A DNA stretch of 64,000 nucleotides from Parietichytrium sp. I65-24A. Lineage: Eukaryota > Sar > Bigyra > Thraustochytrida > Thraustochytriidae. The DNA is taken from contig BLSF01000024.1 of NCBI GenBank assembly GCA_012862575.1, forward strand, positions 250,843-314,842, read 5' to 3'. The translations under genes were made by a program, and so were the position numbers. The stretch's first letter is position 1; each line of letters starts with the position of its first letter. Under the pieces are notes generated by a model, which worked only from the letters and a program-made list of their open reading frames with translations, had not been told where the DNA came from and did not search any database. Below, piece by piece: positions 60,701 to 64,000 of this stretch.

Positions 60701-61064
60701 CGCACAAACCTGATCTGCACTCTGGGCAGACACCCTCTCCATCTCCGTGCTCCCATTGCTCTGGGAATCCGAACTGCGGATGCGACGGCAATGTCCTCGC
60801 GACTTGTTCATTTCTGGCCAAGGTTTCCTCAAGGTGTCTTTCTTGTCTCGGCATCATGTTTGCCGCAATCGCAAGTGAGGGATTAATTGATGCTGAGGAA
60901 ATATCATCTTCTTCACTCGCATCTTCAGGGCGCCAATTACTCTTTTGCCGCAAGGCCGCCACTGCGTTATGGCCGCCGCCCGTTGGTCGCCAGGGCTTTC
61001 GCGCTGCGTCATCTACCTGCTCCCGAAGGTCCAAAACCTCTTGCATAGCGTCCTTCTTCCTCAT
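57753..61064 (-). CDS. large low-complexity orphan protein
   Basis: 1103 residues from ATG 61064 (the frame opens 4 codons earlier at TTG). No family recognised. Visible: a Cys cluster near ~115-145 (CPECRSGLCEPLRC plus a later Cys), which may bind zinc; a basic coiled-coil-like segment (~150-220); basic Lys/Arg and Gln-rich linkers with a poly-Ala run (from GCTGCA codons, ~60075-60100); a hydrophobic helical region at ~455-610 that looks folded, with aromatic and Cys-rich helices; a Pro/His/Tyr-rich stretch; and an acidic Ser-rich C-terminus with a poly-Ser run. Intronless as read. The folded segment is the best target for a distant-homology search. Confidence 0.8.
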   Translation of the reverse strand: MRKKDAMQEVLDLREQVDDAARKPWRPTGGGHNAVAALRQKSNWRPEDASEEDDISSASINPSLAIAANMMPRQERHLEETLARNEQVARTLPSHPQFGFPEQWEHGDGEGVCPECRSGLCEPLRCLNQVHAKRDLQCQKGMGDTLARKRGVEKARKRAQDRLARRNRRVSELQAKAQSYKAYRASIERMKAGVKRTEELSKTKKTQKSNKNTNGGLWPPEAPETYRQKVVKKSKAEKTWQPENYTREDNCRFGRHNGNHIDRIRSLKQSHKRPARKNWQEKPQTHTAAKSSSVGSDNVYQIQGGEDFQSGWEVLEGNRDNKTATAAAAAAAGQHEARRNVKQAPQRSAPSKRLAPQRPSTVPEGFVHDRERVPSHQPINAAQPPSISWSKEPQVIKNEESSGYAQVRHAPAHVFATNPPELEVPFASESLWNSAREFQYSDVCTLVSKLQRCEPAAVGVWELHSLHEHPITVYQVQTALQRMLVENRIRAETVFGQLCACYRHNGTVLLGSYPEFLQILSLRDLDVNYRVYHLLRELNPKLDALSVLSGLHFVQQPNWQSSFGEIWRTVCGDYHSTLPKHQTLSLLQGLWYGGVLYNASVPASAMHVYAPPTPDLRPPPLFNPMHGRSDQVVQAPPALRPPSMIGPSSVTYAEGAPESFNFRVDATHNGRRVYVSSPSHHDFQQAQHYGHDRYGTVPCDLGYPFGHGQEHHPYDSRQNTRSQARHVFESASHAPALNPPRHLNQDVRTYTTQVPDEVYDKKSVVNRKVLSSEEQMLENLYSKLHDQLSKLDSITVKNLETNFEALNTALTPSEKSESHVEDSIVIPDSEEIAAIVRNLNLNVHSASDKSSTSREMTKGSHDGKISKDEISPASKLNSSVTPEDKNSVKIESPKDTSRTTDSVSSFASSKEWQREGMRTKAISEEGEDDFRYNEDPVLRPPALVTASSQPVQVVKLGANKSDESDSFIESRASSSTFHPRTLSSSSNPSTINSSSSSSSSSSASLSSRSSESFASSASSAFYNGLSQVNVPSSLPKEPESGSERAENTRDVEEKKGEVARVFGNGMDADEIASEVSGDDGEYEVNYENEFDDEGEVEEKKSQR

Positions 61065-61219
61065 CCCTGCTCGCAACCCGGCCAGGAAGCCGGTAGACTT
61101 TTGGCAGCCTGCCTCTCTGCTGTGGACGCCGCCTTAGGCCAAAGCAATGGAGCACAGCGCTTACCGGCCCGGACCCTGAGAGTGTACCCCACTATCTCCA
61201 ACCTCCTCTTTCTTCGTGT

Positions 61220-61239
61220 ACGCACGCACGCACGCACGC
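61220..61239. repeat. (ACGC)5 microsatellite
   Basis: Five perfect ACGC units, ~155 bp upstream of the orphan gene start. Confidence 0.9.
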
Positions 61240-61840
61240 TTGAAGGACGGCTTGCAGAGAAGGAGGCTCCGTCGACTCTAGCTAGACGGGGGAAAATTGT
61301 TGTTTCTGATCTCCAAGAAATATGCTCGCACAAGTGCTGACTGTGAGAGAGTACTGAGCTCTGTCACATGTTACGGAGGGAAGACCACAATCGCCCAGCG
61401 ACTCTACTGCCCCCACGGACGGTCACAAGTCGATGAAGGTCATCATCATTGCGATCATTGTCATGGTCACCGTGCCACGGTCGACAGAACTCGAACGGAT
61501 CTCTTTCAAGAATCCTTCTTTCCTTCCTCCTCCTTGTTCAATCAATGAGAAGTTACGGTACTAGTACTCAATGGCGACCCTCTCGCAGACAAGTGCACAA
61601 AAGGCGGGCTGAGTAGCTCTCACTCACAGGCAATCGAAGCCAAGTAATTTTTCTTTCATTCATTCATTTTTTCAAGATAATAAAAATTCACAAAGAGAAC
61701 AACGTCACTTGCTCGCCATGTCCACTCAGTTTGAGTTACAACCTTTGAGTCAATCTACACTGACTGCGAGATAAACTGAAAGCGCAAACTCGACCACGAC
61801 GCCTGCACAAAGCTTCGGAATTTCGCTTCATCATTCTCAC

Positions 61841-61990
61841 GAGTATGATCATGATCATTTGGTCATCATAGATCATCATCGACCATCTTCCTTATGATCA
61901 CCATGATCATGATCATAATCATTGATTGATCTTTATAATGATGACCATGAAGAAGAATTATCATCATCATGATCATAGATCGGGTAACGG
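61841..61990. repeat. ATGATC/GATCAT-rich palindromic block
   Basis: Many copies of GATCAT, ATGATCAT and CATCATC over ~150 bp, with frequent self-complementary stretches. Confidence 0.75.
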
Positions 61991-62455
61991 ACACCTCCAC
62001 GTGAGTTTCGCACCGGGTTTCGCTCGCGCATATCTGGGCAATGAGAGTCACAGCCGATGGGAGCAAATGAGCGACTTGACCCGACTGTGAGTAGATTCTG
62101 CTATCTCTGCGGAGGACGGTGCTCCGTATTCGTGCAGATTCTGCCGCTGGGAGTACGCTCGAGAGGACCCGCCGAGCTGACGGCGGCTGTGGCACTGGCT
62201 GGGCACCCACACCGACAACGCGGGTATGGCCTGTGGACTCTGACTGGGCTATCAGTTGCGAGCCGAAAGAAACCGAAAACGCCGTGAACTCCATCCCGTT
62301 GCAAATCGTTTTTATTTACTAGGAGAACAGAGTTTCGGGCGTACTACCAAGCTCGTCGTTACGCGTAGCAAGCTGTTTAGAGGTCGCAGAGGTCGCAGAG
62401 GCGGCAGTTTTGATTTAAACGCAACCGTGTTTGGAACGCTGCCGGCGGAACTCAA

Positions 62456-64000
62456 ATGGGGGTCGATGATGAACTCGCTGAACTGCGAAAGCGCTTGGGA
62501 CCGAATGCAGACCTTCGTAGACTTGCAGCGGAAGCACACCTTCGACGTGAAGAAGCGCGCGATCTGAGTGTCTCGGAGCTTCACCAGGCGATTGCTTCAG
62601 TTGGTCGAACGTTGAGCAACAAATCCGTAGAAAGGGACGATGTCGGGGGGGACGGCTCTAAACCGGATGACGCATCTGCCCCGCTCGATGCTGCTCGCCA
62701 GGCTTTACTGCAGATGGATCTCGCGTTTCTTCGGGCAGAGATGGCTTCGCGAGGTTCAAAAGATGACTCGCCAATCTACGATCGAGCTCACTCTCCGCAA
62801 CAATCTCCGGAGTACCTCGCCTGGGCGCTCGCTCGAGATGCTTTCAGTGGAGAATGGTCCGAGTATATCGTGAGCTGCAAGACGCCCCAAATACAACCAG
62901 TTTCCTCTGAAGATGTGCACTTTCAGTCCATCGGAAAATCCCGCCAGCAAATGCACCTTACCAGAGCAACTGTTTCAGTCAATCCTAAAGCTTCGGTATT
63001 GAGAGGTCTTGAACGACAAGAGGGGCGGTCAGTTTTTGCTCTCGAGCTCGCGCTAGCGGGAGGGACAAAGACTGTCTTGGCTTTCAACAGCCCAGAGGAA
63101 CGTGATCAGTGGGCTCGAACACTGCAAGCTGGAGCGACAGGTACTTTATCTCAGGGTGAAAAAGCATCAGAAAAGTCAAAGCTGTGGGGCACAGCTGCTC
63201 TTCAGGGGTTCGTGGTGAAAAAGTCTGCTTCTGCTGGGGCTCTCTTCGGGGTGTCCCCGAAATGGAAGCGCAGATTCTGCAGGATTGTGTGGCACCCTGC
63301 GGAAAATCAGTGGATGTTACTGGTCTACAGCACGACCGGAACCAAAACCGCCCTCGGTCAGTCGGCACGTCTGGAGCTCGTCCAAAATCCCGCAAACCTC
63401 CGTTTTCCTCGGGACTACTCCGGACTCGAAAAGGCGCTTACTGCCGTACGGATTGCGGCAGAGCATGAGAGCTCCATACCCGTAGATATTTTTGCGGTGC
63501 ACGATGTTAGTATGTGGGTCACCCAGGCGCAGCCAAAGCAGAAAGAGGGAGGTCGCGGGTCCTATGTTGGAGAGGATAGACAAGGAAGCGCGCGAGATAC
63601 TGTGGCGGAGGATTTGGAGGGGCACAGCTTCGCATCCAAACAGGAAAGGATCAACGAGTTGAATTCGAACTTGGCCCCGCCGGTTGAGACTGAACGCGAC
63701 GTCTCGGCGCGGCCGGACGATCTTGAAGAGATACCTTCGCACAACACCGCGGAGCCAAACCCTAGCACAACATTTTCTGGCGGTGCTCATCGTTTGGAGA
63801 CTCAATCCGCTGAAAGTTCTCGTTCACAAAAAGGTTTATTCACGGATCATAGCAGCTTTGTTGCCAACGGCAAAAGAGAAGATGGAGTGGGCTGCGAGAA
63901 GGGAAATAAACCAGAATCTGACTTCGAGGCAAGGCAGGTTACTTCGCACATGAGATCAGTTACAAACAAAGGTGAGATCAATGCTGCAGATAAGTCAGCT
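62456..64000 (+). CDS. PH-domain protein, 3' end beyond the window
   Basis: 515 codons from ATG 62456 to the right edge with no stop (an in-frame TGA lies just upstream at 62411). Residues ~1-60 are an acidic/basic helix. The region to ~230 ends VFALELALAGGTKTVLAFNSPEERDQWARTLQ, read here as the last strands and helix of a pleckstrin-homology domain with its conserved Trp. At ~250 a second PH-like unit begins: LQGFVVKKS...KWKRRFCRIVWH, followed by a strand-rich region to ~360. The rest is Ser/Asp-rich and disordered. PH domains bind phosphoinositides or proteins; what follows beyond the window decides the overall function. The family call rests on PH spacing, not on catalytic residues. Confidence 0.78.
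   Translation, partial: MGVDDELAELRKRLGPNADLRRLAAEAHLRREEARDLSVSELHQAIASVGRTLSNKSVERDDVGGDGSKPDDASAPLDAARQALLQMDLAFLRAEMASRGSKDDSPIYDRAHSPQQSPEYLAWALARDAFSGEWSEYIVSCKTPQIQPVSSEDVHFQSIGKSRQQMHLTRATVSVNPKASVLRGLERQEGRSVFALELALAGGTKTVLAFNSPEERDQWARTLQAGATGTLSQGEKASEKSKLWGTAALQGFVVKKSASAGALFGVSPKWKRRFCRIVWHPAENQWMLLVYSTTGTKTALGQSARLELVQNPANLRFPRDYSGLEKALTAVRIAAEHESSIPVDIFAVHDVSMWVTQAQPKQKEGGRGSYVGEDRQGSARDTVAEDLEGHSFASKQERINELNSNLAPPVETERDVSARPDDLEEIPSHNTAEPNPSTTFSGGAHRLETQSAESSRSQKGLFTDHSSFVANGKREDGVGCEKGNKPESDFEARQVTSHMRSVTNKGEINAADKSA

Larger units (their letters stand above)
61065..62455. other. divergent intergenic region (orphan / PH protein)
   Basis: 1391 bp. An ACGC repeat (61220-61239), an ATGATC-rich palindromic block (61841-61990) and AGAGGTCGC repeats (62378-62405). 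Short open frames only. A first exon of the PH gene could lie here, but the in-frame stop at 62411 makes the start at 62456 self-sufficient. Confidence 0.5.

Noticed and set aside
1-64000. tRNA, rRNA and other structured RNA genes
   Set aside because: No convincing B-box or rRNA core sequence found by reading; small RNAs cannot be excluded without a covariance search.
1-64000. Transposons or virus-derived elements
   Set aside because: No transposase, reverse transcriptase, capsid or long terminal repeats seen; the short palindromes alone are not enough.

Overview
This is a nuclear window from a microbial eukaryote. It has 27 protein-coding genes, most of them intronless, and I place nine short spliceosomal introns (74-145 bp, GT...AG, mostly GTAAGT donors) in seven genes. 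The code is standard. The gene set is typical of eukaryotes: 26S proteasome Rpt4, Brx1 and Ebp2, Atg3, cereblon, a cGMP-dependent-type kinase and glutathione synthetase. A CFAP61 gene implies a motile cilium or flagellum at some life stage, and a mitochondrial HslV peptidase narrows the choice to protists. A WRKY19-type zinc-finger protein, a CxxxC heavy-metal domain, compact genes and few introns suggest a stramenopile, perhaps a labyrinthulomycete/thraustochytrid. That placement is inference, not proof.

Layout. 0-8 kb: a GFA/CENP-V-fold protein with an SH3-like tail, a two-helix membrane protein and an EF-hand protein. 8-17 kb: a MYB protein carrying two complete R1R2R3 blocks, glutathione synthetase, a polytopic membrane protein (1 intron) and a membrane-anchored Baeyer-Villiger-type flavin monooxygenase. 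17-29 kb: a CaMKK-like kinase with a very large activation-loop insertion, HslV, a secreted beta-helix protein (1 intron), a six-helix membrane protein and Ebp2. 29-39 kb: a secreted HMA plus 2-oxoglutarate dioxygenase fusion, CFAP61, a WRKY19-type zinc-finger protein and Rpt4 (1 intron). 39-49 kb: a zinc-ribbon/PX-associated-like/MABP protein, a coiled-coil protein (2 introns), Brx1, Atg3 and a proline-iminopeptidase-like hydrolase. 49-64 kb: a WW-CNB-CNB-CNB-kinase protein (1 intron), a CRIP-type LIM protein (2 introns), an LRR protein, cereblon (1 intron, 7-nt first coding exon), a 1103-residue orphan and a PH-domain gene that runs off the right edge.

From about 25 kb onward the genes mostly alternate in strand. 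Neighbours converge with short 3' gaps (175-500 bp) and diverge from promoter regions of 0.3-2.4 kb. There are no operons, and the neighbours do not form one pathway. Shared themes are protein turnover (Rpt4, HslV, cereblon, Atg3), ribosome assembly (Brx1, Ebp2) and signalling kinases.

Non-coding DNA has two recurring features. First, a different short tandem repeat lies shortly upstream of the start codon of most genes. Second, GTAC-centred palindromes and CTAGCTAG boxes are scattered between genes. I saw no rRNA, tRNA, CRISPR array, transposon or viral element. The most unusual items are the domain architectures and the repeat pattern; I cannot point to a clearly new multi-gene system here.
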